64,000 bases of DNA from Hymenobacter jeongseonensis (GCF_015694725.1 NZ_JADQDQ010000002.1:372001-436000), one strand, 5' to 3'. Numbered from the stretch's first letter, positions 34,473 through 44,636 are shown. Numbers and translations: made by a program. Notes: generated by a model not told the origin, from the letters alone.

Positions 34473-37400
34473 ATGCGCAAACAAGTACTTCTGGCGCGAC
34501 GGCTGCTGTTGCCGTCGATGCTGGCCGCCGTGCCCATGCTGGCCACCGCGCACCCCAATGGGGCCTACTCTAGTGAGACTATCGCGGCACCAGCGGTCCA
34601 GGCCGACCGTCCCATCACGGGCCGTGTGACCGACGAAAAAGGCGAAGGCCTGCCCGGCGTAACAGTGCTCGTAAAAGGCACCGCTCTTGGGACGGGCACC
34701 GGACCGGACGGCAGCTTCGCCCTCACCGTGCCCGACAACGCCACGCTGGTGCTCTCCTTCGTGGGCTACAAGACACAGGAAATCGCGGTGGGTAGCCAGA
34801 CGTCAGTGGCCGTGCAAATGGTGGCCGACGCCGCAGCGCTGGATGAAGTAGTCGTAACCGGCTACCAAAGCCAACGCAAGGCCGACCTAACCGGCGCCGT
34901 GGCCGTGGTGAAGACCGACGAAATCAAGGACATGGCCTCCAACGATGTCACGCGCAACCTGCAAGGCCGCGTACCGGGCGTGCAAATCAACACCGACGGC
35001 GCGCCGGGCAGCACGGCCACCGTGCGCATCCGCGGCATCGGCACGTTGGGCAACAACGACCCGCTCTACGTCATCGACGGCATTCCCACGAAAGAGGGCA
35101 TCAACCAAATCAACCAGAACGATATCGAGTCGATTCAGGTGCTGAAAGATGCTTCGGCAGCCAGCATTTACGGCTCGCGGGCGGGCAACGGGGTCATCAT
35201 CATCACGACGAAGAAGGCCAAGCGCGGCGCGACGCGGGTCGATTTTTCCACCTTTTTCAGCGTGCAGCAGCCGGGGCCGCACATCAAGCTGCTCAACACC
35301 CAGGACTACGGCCGCGTGTACGCCCAGGCCGCCATCAACGACGGCACGGTTCCCAGCCTGCCCTACTACACCTTTCAGACTAGTCGCGACGCCAGCGGGA
35401 AGCTCGTGCTCAACGGCGTGACGGTGCCAGAGTTCATCGACGCTGACAAAACCCAGCGCGCCGCCAACACCGACTGGTTCAAGGAAACGGAGCAAAACGC
35501 GCTGATTCAGAGCTACAACCTGAGTTTGAGCAGTGGCAGTGAGCGGGGCGGCGCCTTGTTTTCGCTGAACTACTACGACAACAGCGGCACCCTGAAGCAC
35601 ACCAGCTTCGACCGCATGACGGCCCGCCTCAACTCCGACTACAACTTCCTGGATGGCAAGTTGAAAGTGGGCGAAAACCTGACGGTGGTGAAGTCCCAGC
35701 GGGCGGAATTTGACCTGAACCTCGTGCGCGACCGCACCACGCAGTTGCCTTCCATTGTGCCGGTGCGCACCGTGGATGGCGTGGGCTGGGGCGGGCCGGT
35801 GGCGGGCATGAGCGACCGCGACAACCCGCTGCGCCTGCTCACCGACAACAAGCAGAACCGCTCCAACACGGGCCGGGTGTTCGGCAACTTGTTTGCCGAT
35901 GCCGAAATCCTGAAAGGCCTGCACCTGCGCACCAGCCTGGGCATCGACTACAGCCTCTTCAAGTACCGCCAGATTTATAAGACCTACAAGGCGGGCTTCC
36001 TCTCCGAGGCCAATAACCGCGTCACCGACAACAACCGTTTCTGGGGCAACTGGGTGTGGCAGAACACGCTCAACTACGACATGACCCTGGGCGGCAAGCA
36101 CCAATTGGGCGTGGTGGCCGGCACGGAGCGCATCAGCTACTACGACGAGAGCAGCTTTGCTTCGCGCACCAACTTCGCCAGCGAAAACCCCGACTACGCC
36201 TACCTCGATGCGGGTGCCGCCAACAAAGACAACGGCGGCGGGGCCACGGCCTTCCGCCTGGCCTCCTACTTCGCCAAAGTCAACTACTCCTTCGCCGACC
36301 GGTACCTGCTGTCGGCTACCCTCCGCCGCGACGGCTCCTCGCGCTTCGGCGAAAACGAGCGGTTTGGGGTATTCCCGGCCTTGTCGGCGGGCTGGCGCCT
36401 GAGCGAAGAGGCCTTTGTGAAGGACGCGCTGCCCATTCTCTCCGACCTGAAGCTGCGCGCCGGCTGGGGCCAGACCGGCAACCAGGACATTGCCAACTTC
36501 GCTTCGCGGGGCCTCTATCAGTCGTTGCTGGGCACCCTGGACCCCAATTTCGAGTACGACCGCGGCACGGCCTACGACATCTACGGCAACGACACGAACC
36601 TGCCCTCGGGCTACCGCCGCGTGCAGCGCGCCAACCCGGGCCTTAAGTGGGAAACCACGACCCAAACCAACGTTGGCTTTGATTTCGGCCTGATGCAAAA
36701 CAAGCTCTCCGGCTCAGTCGATTACTTCGTCAAGAACAGCGAGGACATCCTCGTGAACCTGCCTTTTCTGGCGGTGGTGGGCGAAGGCGGCGACCAGTTC
36801 GTGAACGGTGCCTCCATCCAAAATAAAGGCTGGGAATTCCTGCTCAGCTACCAAAGCGAGCTGGCCGGCGGGCTGACCTACGGCATCACGGGCAACCTTT
36901 CCACCTACCGCAATAAGCTCACGTTCCTGCCCGATGAAGTTATTAACGCCTACGGCGGCAACGGGCAGGACGTAACCCGGCTGGGCCACTCCATCAACGC
37001 GGTGTACGGCTACGTGGCCGATGGCCTCTACCAGAACTTCGCCGAGGTGAGCGGCGGCCCGACGCAGGTGGGCGCGGCACCCGGCCGCATTCGCTACAAG
37101 GACCTGAACGGCGACGGCAAGGTGGACAACTTCGACCAGACCTGGCTGACGGAAGGCGTGCCGAACTTCAACTACGGCCTGAACCTGAATGCCGGCTACA
37201 AGGGCTTCGATGCGCAGGTGTTCTTCCAAGGGGTGCAAGGCATTGACGCCTTCAACAACGCCAAATTCCGGACGGACTTCTCGTCGCTGGCTTCGGGCGA
37301 GAACTGGGGCCAACGCCTGCTGGGTGCCTGGACGCCGACCAATACCGGCTCCACTATTCCGGCCGCGACGCTCATCAACACCAACAACGAAGGCCGCGCT

Positions 37401-37637
37401 TCCACCTACTTCATCGAAAACGCTTCTTACCTGAAGCTGCGCAACGTGCAGCTGGGCTACTCGCTGCCCAGCAGCTGGGTGAGCCGGGGCAAGCTGCAGG
37501 GCGTGCGCGTGTACGTGCAGGGCCAGAACATCTTCACGGTCAAAAGCAAAGAATACACCGGCGCCGACCCCGAGGTGACCAACTACCAGTACCCGCTGCC
37601 GCGCATTTTCACCGCCGGCCTCAACGTCTCCTTCTAA
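34473..37637 (+). CDS. SusC/RagA-type TonB-dependent outer-membrane receptor (fructan)
   Basis: This 1054-residue receptor starts with a signal peptide (MRKQVLLARRLLLPSMLAAV), then a carboxypeptidase-D-like domain (ITGRVTDEKGEGLPGVTV to about residue 120), the TonB box/plug boundary DEVVVTGYQSQRKADLTGAV, and a 22-strand barrel up to the terminal AGLNVSF. SusC-type transporters take up oligosaccharides with a SusD lid, driven by TonB. It is directly followed by susD with 21 bases between. The ATG at 34473 is chosen because it gives a good signal peptide; the frame is open to 34299, which reads poorly. Since the locus has a GH32 enzyme, the ligand is probably a fructan. Confidence 0.94.
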   Translation: MRKQVLLARRLLLPSMLAAVPMLATAHPNGAYSSETIAAPAVQADRPITGRVTDEKGEGLPGVTVLVKGTALGTGTGPDGSFALTVPDNATLVLSFVGYKTQEIAVGSQTSVAVQMVADAAALDEVVVTGYQSQRKADLTGAVAVVKTDEIKDMASNDVTRNLQGRVPGVQINTDGAPGSTATVRIRGIGTLGNNDPLYVIDGIPTKEGINQINQNDIESIQVLKDASAASIYGSRAGNGVIIITTKKAKRGATRVDFSTFFSVQQPGPHIKLLNTQDYGRVYAQAAINDGTVPSLPYYTFQTSRDASGKLVLNGVTVPEFIDADKTQRAANTDWFKETEQNALIQSYNLSLSSGSERGGALFSLNYYDNSGTLKHTSFDRMTARLNSDYNFLDGKLKVGENLTVVKSQRAEFDLNLVRDRTTQLPSIVPVRTVDGVGWGGPVAGMSDRDNPLRLLTDNKQNRSNTGRVFGNLFADAEILKGLHLRTSLGIDYSLFKYRQIYKTYKAGFLSEANNRVTDNNRFWGNWVWQNTLNYDMTLGGKHQLGVVAGTERISYYDESSFASRTNFASENPDYAYLDAGAANKDNGGGATAFRLASYFAKVNYSFADRYLLSATLRRDGSSRFGENERFGVFPALSAGWRLSEEAFVKDALPILSDLKLRAGWGQTGNQDIANFASRGLYQSLLGTLDPNFEYDRGTAYDIYGNDTNLPSGYRRVQRANPGLKWETTTQTNVGFDFGLMQNKLSGSVDYFVKNSEDILVNLPFLAVVGEGGDQFVNGASIQNKGWEFLLSYQSELAGGLTYGITGNLSTYRNKLTFLPDEVINAYGGNGQDVTRLGHSINAVYGYVADGLYQNFAEVSGGPTQVGAAPGRIRYKDLNGDGKVDNFDQTWLTEGVPNFNYGLNLNAGYKGFDAQVFFQGVQGIDAFNNAKFRTDFSSLASGENWGQRLLGAWTPTNTGSTIPAATLINTNNEGRASTYFIENASYLKLRNVQLGYSLPSSWVSRGKLQGVRVYVQGQNIFTVKSKEYTGADPEVTNYQYPLPRIFTAGLNVSF

Positions 37638-37658
37638 CCACCCACCCGCGCTACTCTC

Positions 37659-39380
37659 ATGAAACTATTTAAAACCAGCGTGGTGGCTTTGTCGCTACTC
37701 GCATTTGCTTCCGGCTGCAACGACAACAAGTTCCTTGATGTGCAGCCCACCGGGGTCCTCAGCGACGAGGAGCTCAACACGCCCGCCAACATTGAAAAGC
37801 AGGTGATTGCCGCCTACTCCCAACTTGGCAACGACGTGTACCGCGCCCCCTACACCTCCATGTGGCCCTACGGCAACGTGCGCGGCGGCGACGCCTACAA
37901 GGGCGGCAACGGCACGGCCGATGTCGACGCCTTTCACTTCTACGAAACCTTCACGTTCAACCGCGTGGACGTCGGCAACACCGACGAGCTGTGGTTCCTG
38001 CTGTACATCGGCGTGTCGCGCTGCAACGACGCGCTGCGCCGCCTCGATGGGGTCGATGCGGCGGCTATGCCCACCAAGGCCGTGCGCCAGGGCGAAGTAC
38101 GCTTCCTGCGCGGGCACTACTACTTCCTGCTGAAGGAGCTGTTCAAGCGTGTGCCGTACATCGACCAATCGGTGCCCACGGACCAGTACGGCGAGGTGTC
38201 GAATGTTGGCTTGAGCAATGACGAATTGTGGACCAAAATTGCCGATGACTTCCGCTTTGCCGTGGCCAACCTGCCCGAAACCCAGCCCGAAACGGGGCGG
38301 GTAACAAAGTCGGCGGCGCAAGCCTACTTGGCTAAAACGTTGCTCTACCAAGCCTATGTGCAGGGTGACAATAACGCCGTGACGAGCGTGGACCAAGGCA
38401 AGCTGCAGGAGGTAGTGGCGCTGACTGACCAAGTTATTGCCTCGGGCAAATACTCGCTGCACCCGGATTTTGCCACCAACTTTCTCACTATTGGCGACAA
38501 CGGGGTGGAGTCGGTATTTGCCATCCAGTTCTCGCGCAACGACGGCACGCCCAAGGGCCGCACCAACCGCGGCAACGAGCTGAACTACCCCATGAACCCC
38601 GACTACGGCTGCTGCGGGTTTCACCAGCCCAGCCAAAACCTGGTCAACTCTTTCAAGACCGACGCTCAGGGCCTGCCGCTGTTCAACACGTTCAACAGCT
38701 CTGATTTGACGACTCCAGCGGACTTCCAGGCCAATACCGTGGACCCGCGCCTGGACCACACCGTGGCCATTCCGTCGCACCCCTACAAGTACCTGCCGAC
38801 GTTCATTTTCGAAACCTCCTGGCTGCGCGACCAAAACACCTACGGCGTGTACATGTCGATGAAGGAAACGGTGCTGCCCTCCGACCCCAGCTTCCAGAAA
38901 ACGCCGCCCTTCATGAATTCCTCGAAGAACTGGGCGCTTATTCGCTTCGCCGATGTGCTGCTGTGGAAGGCCGAAGCCCTGATTGAGCTGAACCGCGCTT
39001 CGGAAGCGCTGCCCCTCATCAACCAGCTCCGGCAGCGGGCCCAGAACAGCACGGGCCGCTTGAAAACCACGGCTGGCACCGCCATTTCCAACTACAACAT
39101 CGGGCAGTACGGCGCCGCCCAATGGAACCAGTCGTACGCCCGCGAAGCCCTGCGCTTTGAGCGGCGCCTGGAGTTTGCCATGGAAGGCTACCGCTTCTTT
39201 GACCTGGTGCGCTGGGGCATTGCCGGCGACTACCTGAACGCCTACTTCGACAAAGAAAAGACCAAGCGCCTGTACTTAAAGGATGCACGCTTCACAAAAG
39301 GCCGCGACGAGTACCTGCCCATCCCCATCAACCAGATTAACTTCAGCAAAGGCCTGTACAAGCAGAATCCAGGTTGGTAA
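37659..39380 (+). CDS. SusD/RagB-type nutrient-binding lipoprotein
   Basis: The 573-residue lipoprotein has a lipobox-like LAFASGC (about residue 14-20) followed by NDNKFLDVQPTG, and the typical SusD helical repeat text (VRFLRGHYYFLLKELFKRVP, ALIELNRASEALPLINQLRQ, RFFDLVRWG, DARFTKGRDEYLPIPINQIN). SusD caps the SusC barrel at the cell surface and grabs the glycan. It follows susC by 21 bases. The specific glycan is inferred from the neighbouring GH32, fructokinase and sensor, not from the sequence of SusD itself. Confidence 0.94.
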   Translation: MKLFKTSVVALSLLAFASGCNDNKFLDVQPTGVLSDEELNTPANIEKQVIAAYSQLGNDVYRAPYTSMWPYGNVRGGDAYKGGNGTADVDAFHFYETFTFNRVDVGNTDELWFLLYIGVSRCNDALRRLDGVDAAAMPTKAVRQGEVRFLRGHYYFLLKELFKRVPYIDQSVPTDQYGEVSNVGLSNDELWTKIADDFRFAVANLPETQPETGRVTKSAAQAYLAKTLLYQAYVQGDNNAVTSVDQGKLQEVVALTDQVIASGKYSLHPDFATNFLTIGDNGVESVFAIQFSRNDGTPKGRTNRGNELNYPMNPDYGCCGFHQPSQNLVNSFKTDAQGLPLFNTFNSSDLTTPADFQANTVDPRLDHTVAIPSHPYKYLPTFIFETSWLRDQNTYGVYMSMKETVLPSDPSFQKTPPFMNSSKNWALIRFADVLLWKAEALIELNRASEALPLINQLRQRAQNSTGRLKTTAGTAISNYNIGQYGAAQWNQSYAREALRFERRLEFAMEGYRFFDLVRWGIAGDYLNAYFDKEKTKRLYLKDARFTKGRDEYLPIPINQINFSKGLYKQNPGW

Positions 39381-39570
39381 ACAGCGAACAAATACGTGGA
39401 ACCATCCGGTAGCGGCTGAGCCGAACCGTGGTGGGTGGACACAAGCCCTCTCTATAGGCTACATAGGCTTGGTATGCCAGAGGATGCTTACGCTCTGCCG
39501 CTGCTGGATGCACCCCGAACGCTCTTTCCAGGGTAACACCCCTTTCCTTATACTCTTAATCTATCCCACA

Positions 39571-40893
39571 GTGAAAAACCGCAACGTATTCTTTTGGTCC
39601 CTGGTGGTCGCGCTGGGCGGCTTCCTGTTCGGCTTCGACACGGCCGTGATTTCGGGCGCTGAAAAAGCCATCCAGCAGCTTTGGGGCCTGAGCGCCGTGG
39701 AGCACGGCTTCACCATTGCCATTGCCCTGATTGGTACCGTGTTCGGCGCCATCTTCGGGGGCATTCCTTCCGATAAATTGGGCCGGCGCAAAACGCTGGT
39801 GTTCATCGCCGTCCTGTATTTGGTGTCGGCGCTGGGCGCGGCGCTCACCAGTAGCTGGGTGCTGTTTGTGGTGTTCCGGTTTCTGGGCGGCCTGGGCGTA
39901 GGCGCGTCGTCGGTCACGGCGCCGCTCTACATCTCGGAGGTGTCGCCACCGGCGGTGCGGGGCCGCATGGTGGGCATGTTCCAGTTCAATATCGTGTTCG
40001 GCATCCTGGCCGCCTATCTCTCCAACTACCTGCTGGCCGGCACCGGCGAGCACGACTGGCGCTGGATGCTGGGCATTCAGGCTGTGCCGGCCGTGGCTTT
40101 CTTCCTGCTGCTGTTCCGCATTCCCGAAAGCCCACGGTGGCTGCTGGGCCAGGGTCGCGTCGAGGAAGGCCGCCAGGTGCTGCGCCTCATTAGCGCCGAA
40201 ACGGCCGACGAGGACGTGCGCAACATTTTGAGCACCAACGCGGCCGACGAATCCGAGAGCACCTCGCTCTTTGCCCAGGCCTACCGTGGTCCGGTGCTGC
40301 TGGCCATGCTCTTTGCCGTGTTCAACCAAGTATCGGGCATCAACGCTATTATTTATTACGCCCCGCGCATCTTCGAAATGACGGGACTGGGCAAGGGCTC
40401 GGCGCTGCTGTCCTCGGCCGGTCTGGGCTTGGTCAACTTCGCCTTCACGCTGCTGGCCATGAACTTCATCGACCGCTTTGGCCGCCGCAAGCTCATGCTC
40501 ATCGGCTCGGTTGGGCTGATTGCCACGCTGGCCCTGGTGGCCCGGGCCTTCTACACCGAGCAGTTTGGGGGCATGCTGGTGCCGGTGCTGCTGTTCGTGT
40601 ACATCGCCTTCTTTGCGTTTTCGCAGGGCGCCGTTATCTGGGTGTTTATCTCCGAGATTTTCCCCAACAACGTGCGAGCCAAGGGGCAAGCCTTGGGCAG
40701 CTCCACCCACTGGGTGATGGCCGCACTTATCGCCTTCACCTTCCCCTGGTTTGCCGAGCACCTGGGCGGGGGCCACACGTTTGCGTTTTTTGCCACCATG
40801 ATGGTGCTGCAGCTCGTGTTTGTGTGGCGCTTCATGCCCGAAACCAAAGGCACCAGCCTGGAGCAGCTGGAAAAGACCTTGGTTGTTCACTAA
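39571..40893 (+). CDS. Sugar porter, MFS (probable fructose transporter)
   Basis: A 440-residue major facilitator protein with 12 hydrophobic segments and sugar-porter landmarks: GFLFGFDTAVISGAE (helix 1), DKLGRRKTL (loop 2-3), PESPRWLL after helix 6, GINAIIYYAP (helix 7), DRFGRRKLML and the closing PETKGTSLEQLE. It should import a hexose across the inner membrane. I chose the GTG at 39571 because MKNRNVFFW is the expected short N-terminus and the upstream open frame is not. It lies 190 bases after susD and is followed by fructokinase, so fructose is the likely substrate. Confidence 0.92.
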   Translation: MKNRNVFFWSLVVALGGFLFGFDTAVISGAEKAIQQLWGLSAVEHGFTIAIALIGTVFGAIFGGIPSDKLGRRKTLVFIAVLYLVSALGAALTSSWVLFVVFRFLGGLGVGASSVTAPLYISEVSPPAVRGRMVGMFQFNIVFGILAAYLSNYLLAGTGEHDWRWMLGIQAVPAVAFFLLLFRIPESPRWLLGQGRVEEGRQVLRLISAETADEDVRNILSTNAADESESTSLFAQAYRGPVLLAMLFAVFNQVSGINAIIYYAPRIFEMTGLGKGSALLSSAGLGLVNFAFTLLAMNFIDRFGRRKLMLIGSVGLIATLALVARAFYTEQFGGMLVPVLLFVYIAFFAFSQGAVIWVFISEIFPNNVRAKGQALGSSTHWVMAALIAFTFPWFAEHLGGGHTFAFFATMMVLQLVFVWRFMPETKGTSLEQLEKTLVVH

Positions 40894-40914
40894 CTCCTTA
40901 ACGGTATCTTGATT

Positions 40915-41817
40915 ATGCAGCCCAAAATAGTTTGTTTCGGCGAAACCCTGTGGGACGTGCTGCCCTCGGGCAAGCAGCCCGGCGGTGCTCCTTTCAATGT
41001 CGCGGTGCACCTGCACCAGTTGGGGCAGCCCGTGGAGCTCATCAGCCGCGTCGGCGACGACGACCTGGGCGCCGAACTGGTGGCTTTCCTGCACGAGCGC
41101 GGCCTGAGCACCGACTACGTGCAGCAGGGCCAAACCCACCTGACCGGCGTGGTGAAAGCCAACGTGGGCGACCGCAACGAGGTGGTGTACAAGATTGTGC
41201 AGCCCGTGGCCTGGGACTACATTCAGTACGAGGAGCGCCTGAGTCAGCTCGTGGCCGAGGCCGCGATGCTGGTGTTCGGCAGCCTGGCCGCCCGCACCCC
41301 CGCCACCCGCGAAACCCTGTACCGGCTGCTGCCGCAGGCAAAGTTTCGGGTATTCGATGTGAACATGCGCCCGCCGCACTACACCCGGCCGGTGGTGCAG
41401 TACCTGCTCGAGCACAGCGACTTGGTGAAGATGAACCACCACGAGCTGGCTGAAATCCTGGAATGGTTTGGCAAGAGTGCCGACGATGATTCGGCGCTGG
41501 AGTGGCTGGCCACGCGTTTCAACCTGCAGGCCGTGTGCGTGACGCTCGGGGCCGACGGCGCCCTGCTCTGGACCGGCGGCCAACTCTACCGCAGCCCCGG
41601 CGTGCCGGTGGAGGTAACGGACACCATCGGCAGCGGCGATGCTTTTCTGGCGGCGCTGCTCACCGGCTGGCTGGCCGGCCAGCCGCCGCAGGAGTGCCTG
41701 CAGTTTGCCTGCGCCACGGGGGCGCTGGTGGCCACTTACCAGGGCGCCACGCCCCTCATCACCCCCGCCGATGTGGCCGCGCTGCGTCAGGCGCAGTCGG
41801 TGTCTTTTCCCTCTTAA
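40915..41817 (+). CDS. Fructokinase (PfkB/ribokinase family)
   Basis: This 300-residue kinase has the ribokinase-family N-terminus (FGETLWDVLPSGKQPGGAPFNVAVHL) with the sugar-binding GG, and the C-terminal signature DTIGSGDAFLAALLTGW with catalytic Asp at residue 242 (GSGD). It phosphorylates fructose taken up by the porter 21 bases upstream. The GETLWD and GGAPFN text is that of fructokinases rather than ribokinases or adenosine kinases. It is followed 24 bases later by the GH32 gene. I chose the ATG at 40915; a TTG six bases earlier is less likely. Cytoplasmic. Confidence 0.92.
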   Translation: MQPKIVCFGETLWDVLPSGKQPGGAPFNVAVHLHQLGQPVELISRVGDDDLGAELVAFLHERGLSTDYVQQGQTHLTGVVKANVGDRNEVVYKIVQPVAWDYIQYEERLSQLVAEAAMLVFGSLAARTPATRETLYRLLPQAKFRVFDVNMRPPHYTRPVVQYLLEHSDLVKMNHHELAEILEWFGKSADDDSALEWLATRFNLQAVCVTLGADGALLWTGGQLYRSPGVPVEVTDTIGSGDAFLAALLTGWLAGQPPQECLQFACATGALVATYQGATPLITPADVAALRQAQSVSFPS

Positions 41818-41841
41818 GCTTTTCAGCGCCTTGTTTCTCCC

Positions 41842-43362
41842 ATGAAAAAGAACCTCTTGCTGTTGGCCCTGTTGGGCCTGGCTCAACTTGGCCACGCCCA
41901 AACGGCGGCGCCCGCTGCAGCGCCCCAGCCTACGCCGCAATACCGCCCGGCTTACCATTTCAGCCCCGCCGCGCACTGGATGAACGACCCCAACGGCATG
42001 GTGTACTACAAGGGCACCTACCACCTGTTTTTCCAGTACTACCCCGATGCCATGGTGTGGGGCCCGATGCACTGGGGCCACGCCACCAGCACCGACCTGG
42101 TGAGCTGGAAAGAGCAGCCCATTGCGCTGTACCCCGACAAATTGGGCTGGATTTTCTCGGGCAGCGCCGTGATAGATGTAAACAACACCGCCGGCTTTGG
42201 CAAAGACGCCATGGTGGCCATCTTCACCCACCACAGCTCGGAGGAAGAGAAGAAAGGCCAGAGCAAGCACGAGTACCAAAGCCTGGCCTACAGCCTCGAC
42301 GAGGGCAAAAACTGGAAGAAGTACGAGGGCAATCCCGTGCTGCCCAACCCCGGCATTGCGGACTTTCGCGACCCCAAAGTGAGCTGGTACGAGGCCGGCA
42401 AGAAGTGGGTGATGACCCTGGCCACCAAGGACCGCATTACCTTCTACTCGTCGCCCAACCTGAAAAGCTGGACCAAGGAAAGCGAGTTTGGCGAGAAACT
42501 GGGCGCCCACGGCGGCGTGTGGGAATGCCCCGACTTGTTTCCGCTGACGCTCAACGGCAAAACCCACTGGGTGCTCATCGTGAACCTGAACCCCGGCGGG
42601 CCGAATGGCGGCTCGGGCACGCAGTACTTCGTGGGCAGCTTCGACGGCAAAACCTTCACCCCGAGCAGCACCGATACCAAATGGGCCGACTACGGCCCTG
42701 ACAACTACGCCGGCGTCACGTTCGCAAACACCGGCCCCCGGCGCATCTTCATGGGCTGGATGAGCAACTGGAACTACGCCAACCAGGTGCCCACGGCGCC
42801 CTGGCGCAACGCCACCACGGTAGCCCGGGAGTTGGCCTTGCAGCAAGTGGGCTCGCAGCTTTACCTAGTCTCGCAGCCTGTGAAAGAAACGACAAAGCTC
42901 TTCTCCTCGGCCACCACATTAAAGGACCTTGCCGTCAATAAGGAGCTTGACCTCACGGCTAAGCTCAAGAGCGTAGGTGATAAGTTCCAATTGAAAATCA
43001 GTGCTAAGCAGCTGGCCAGCTTCTCCGTTGTGCTTTCCAATGCCAAGGGCGAAGAAGTCGTTATCGGCTTCGATAAGCCCACCAACCGCTACTTCATCGA
43101 CCGGACCAAATCGGGCCAGACGGGGTTTAGCGACAAGTTTGCGGGCCGGCACACGGCACCCCGCTTGGCCACCACGCCCCAAGCCGACCTCACGCTCCTG
43201 GTCGATGCCACCTCCGTCGAAGTCTTTGCCGACCAGGGCCTCACGGTGATGAGCGAGCTGTTTTTTCCTACCGAGCCAATCTCTACGCTTCGCGTTTATT
43301 CCGGCACCGGCTTTCAGATTCAGGAACTGACGTACGCGCCCCTCGCGCCCAAGGCTCAGTAA
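41842..43362 (+). CDS. GH32 fructanase (levanase/inulinase/invertase type), secreted
   Basis: The 506-residue enzyme has a signal peptide (MKKNLLLLALLGLAQLGHAQ) and the three GH32 active-site blocks: WMNDPNG with nucleophile D49, FRDPK with D177 (transition-state stabiliser), and ECPDLF with acid/base E228. A C-terminal beta-sandwich (about residues 350-500) ends at VEVFADQGLTVMSE. It hydrolyses fructans or sucrose to fructose in the periplasm. It closes the susC-susD-porter-kinase set. Exo versus endo action cannot be told here. No clear terminator follows. Confidence 0.93.
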   Translation: MKKNLLLLALLGLAQLGHAQTAAPAAAPQPTPQYRPAYHFSPAAHWMNDPNGMVYYKGTYHLFFQYYPDAMVWGPMHWGHATSTDLVSWKEQPIALYPDKLGWIFSGSAVIDVNNTAGFGKDAMVAIFTHHSSEEEKKGQSKHEYQSLAYSLDEGKNWKKYEGNPVLPNPGIADFRDPKVSWYEAGKKWVMTLATKDRITFYSSPNLKSWTKESEFGEKLGAHGGVWECPDLFPLTLNGKTHWVLIVNLNPGGPNGGSGTQYFVGSFDGKTFTPSSTDTKWADYGPDNYAGVTFANTGPRRIFMGWMSNWNYANQVPTAPWRNATTVARELALQQVGSQLYLVSQPVKETTKLFSSATTLKDLAVNKELDLTAKLKSVGDKFQLKISAKQLASFSVVLSNAKGEEVVIGFDKPTNRYFIDRTKSGQTGFSDKFAGRHTAPRLATTPQADLTLLVDATSVEVFADQGLTVMSELFFPTEPISTLRVYSGTGFQIQELTYAPLAPKAQ

Positions 43363-43736
43363 ACGGCGCAGCTATCAAGACTAATGCACCATTTGCTTTC
43401 TCAAGAGTGTTCGCGATGGCTAGTATGGAGTATACAGGCTGTTGAAAATTGTCCCTAGTAAGGATGCTGTGACGGAAATTACCGATAAAAGAGGCATTTG
43501 CATTGCCTAGCAGGCAATCATAACGGCAGTGCTGATTCCGCAGCAAGCAGAATTATTCTAGTTGGCCTCCCGTAATTCTTTTTCGACTTCTTTGGCTACT
43601 CCCTCACCAGGTCGGATAGACACTTTCAGCGAGCGACTGTGAAAGGTCGCTTTTGTTCACGAAAACGGCCCGAATGGTAAAAAGATAGGTAATTCCTACG
43701 CGACTAAGTTCTTTAATTGTTTTCTTGCTCAAAACT
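43363..43736. other. Spacer between the GH32 gene and the IS remnant, with short broken reading frames
   Basis: The minus strand has two short overlapping frames, roughly 43558-43732. One starts at a TTG (43730-43732) and runs SKKTIKELSRVGITYLF to a TGA. The other ends with SLKVSIRPGEGVAKEVEKEL and TAG (43558-43560). They look protein-like and may be pieces of one small broken gene, but neither is long enough to name. The + side has nothing I can support. Confidence 0.35.
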
Positions 43737-43748
43737 GAGGTAGTCTAG

Positions 43749-44622
43749 CTAATCCTTACAGCGTTGGGACGTGGTTTGAAAATGGGTTTTGAAGTTATTA
43801 GGGGCGTGGTAGCCGAGGGCCCAGGGGCGGCGTTTGGCATTGTAAAAGGCGACGTCGTGGGTGATTTCGAGCTGGGCTTGGGCTAAGCCCGGGAAGTAGT
43901 AGCCGCCGAGCAGTTCGGCTTTGAAGCGGCTCCAAAACGATTCGGCGGCGTCGGAGCAGTTGCCGCGCCGGCTCATGCTTTGCGGTGCGCCGTGTTTTGT
44001 AAGTAATTCTTTGAAGCGGGTGGCCGTGAACTGGCGGCCCCGGTCAGAGTGCACGCGGAGCCCGGCCGAGGACCGGCGCACGGCCAAGACGCGGCGCAAC
44101 GCCTCGCTCACGAGGTCTTTGGGCACGGTGTCGCGCACGTCCCGGCCGACGGTTTTGCGCGAACAGCTGTCGAGCCACCTGACCAGGTAGAGCCAGTCTC
44201 CCCTTGGCGGGGCAGGTGCGTGACGTCGCCGACCCACACTCGGTTGGGGGCGGTGGGGGCCCGTTGACAGAGCAGGCGGTTGGGGCCGCGCGCACGGCGG
44301 AGTCGGAGTCGGTGGTGTGGGGCACGAACGAGCGGGGCTGATGGGCCAGCAAGTTGTGCGCTTGAAGTATGTGGCGGATACGTCCCCGGCCCACTTGATG
44401 CCTCTGGGCCTGCACCTCGGTCCGCAGCCAGCGCGTACAATAGCACTGAGCACGACAGTCAAATAATTATCTAACAACCACTTATTGACCCTGCTAAGCG
44501 TCGGACTGGCTCTGCTGCAGGTGCCAAGTATAGTAGGAGCTGGGCGCCACCCGCAAGATGTGGCAGAGCTGGTGCACAGGCACCTAGCCGGCGCGCCGGG
44601 CGATGTGCTGATAGGTACTCAC
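43749..44622 (-). pseudogene. IS3 OrfB-like transposase, frameshifted
   Basis: The DDE catalytic core is still readable: VWVGDVTHLP (first Asp), VHSDRGRQFTATRF (second Asp) and DAAESFWSRFKAEL (Glu), ending in CKD and a TAG at 43749-43751. Upstream, the N-terminal part shows VSTYQHIARRAG then text in other frames (HHILRVAPSSYY-like, and QRHQVGRGRIRHILQAHNLL). At least three frame changes separate the start near 44622 from the intact core after about 44220. The transposase cannot be made as one chain. Confidence 0.75.
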
Positions 44623-44636
44623 TGTATCGGCTGGCC

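Noticed and set aside
34887..36698. About 600-residue frame antisense to susC
   Set aside because: Shadow of the SusC gene; no recognisable domain in the antisense product.
39556..42846. A very long open frame (about 1,096 residues) antisense to the porter, fructokinase and GH32 genes
   Set aside because: Its translation is low-complexity His/Gly/Val/Ala-rich text, typical of the antisense of high-GC coding DNA, and the sense frames are clear family members.
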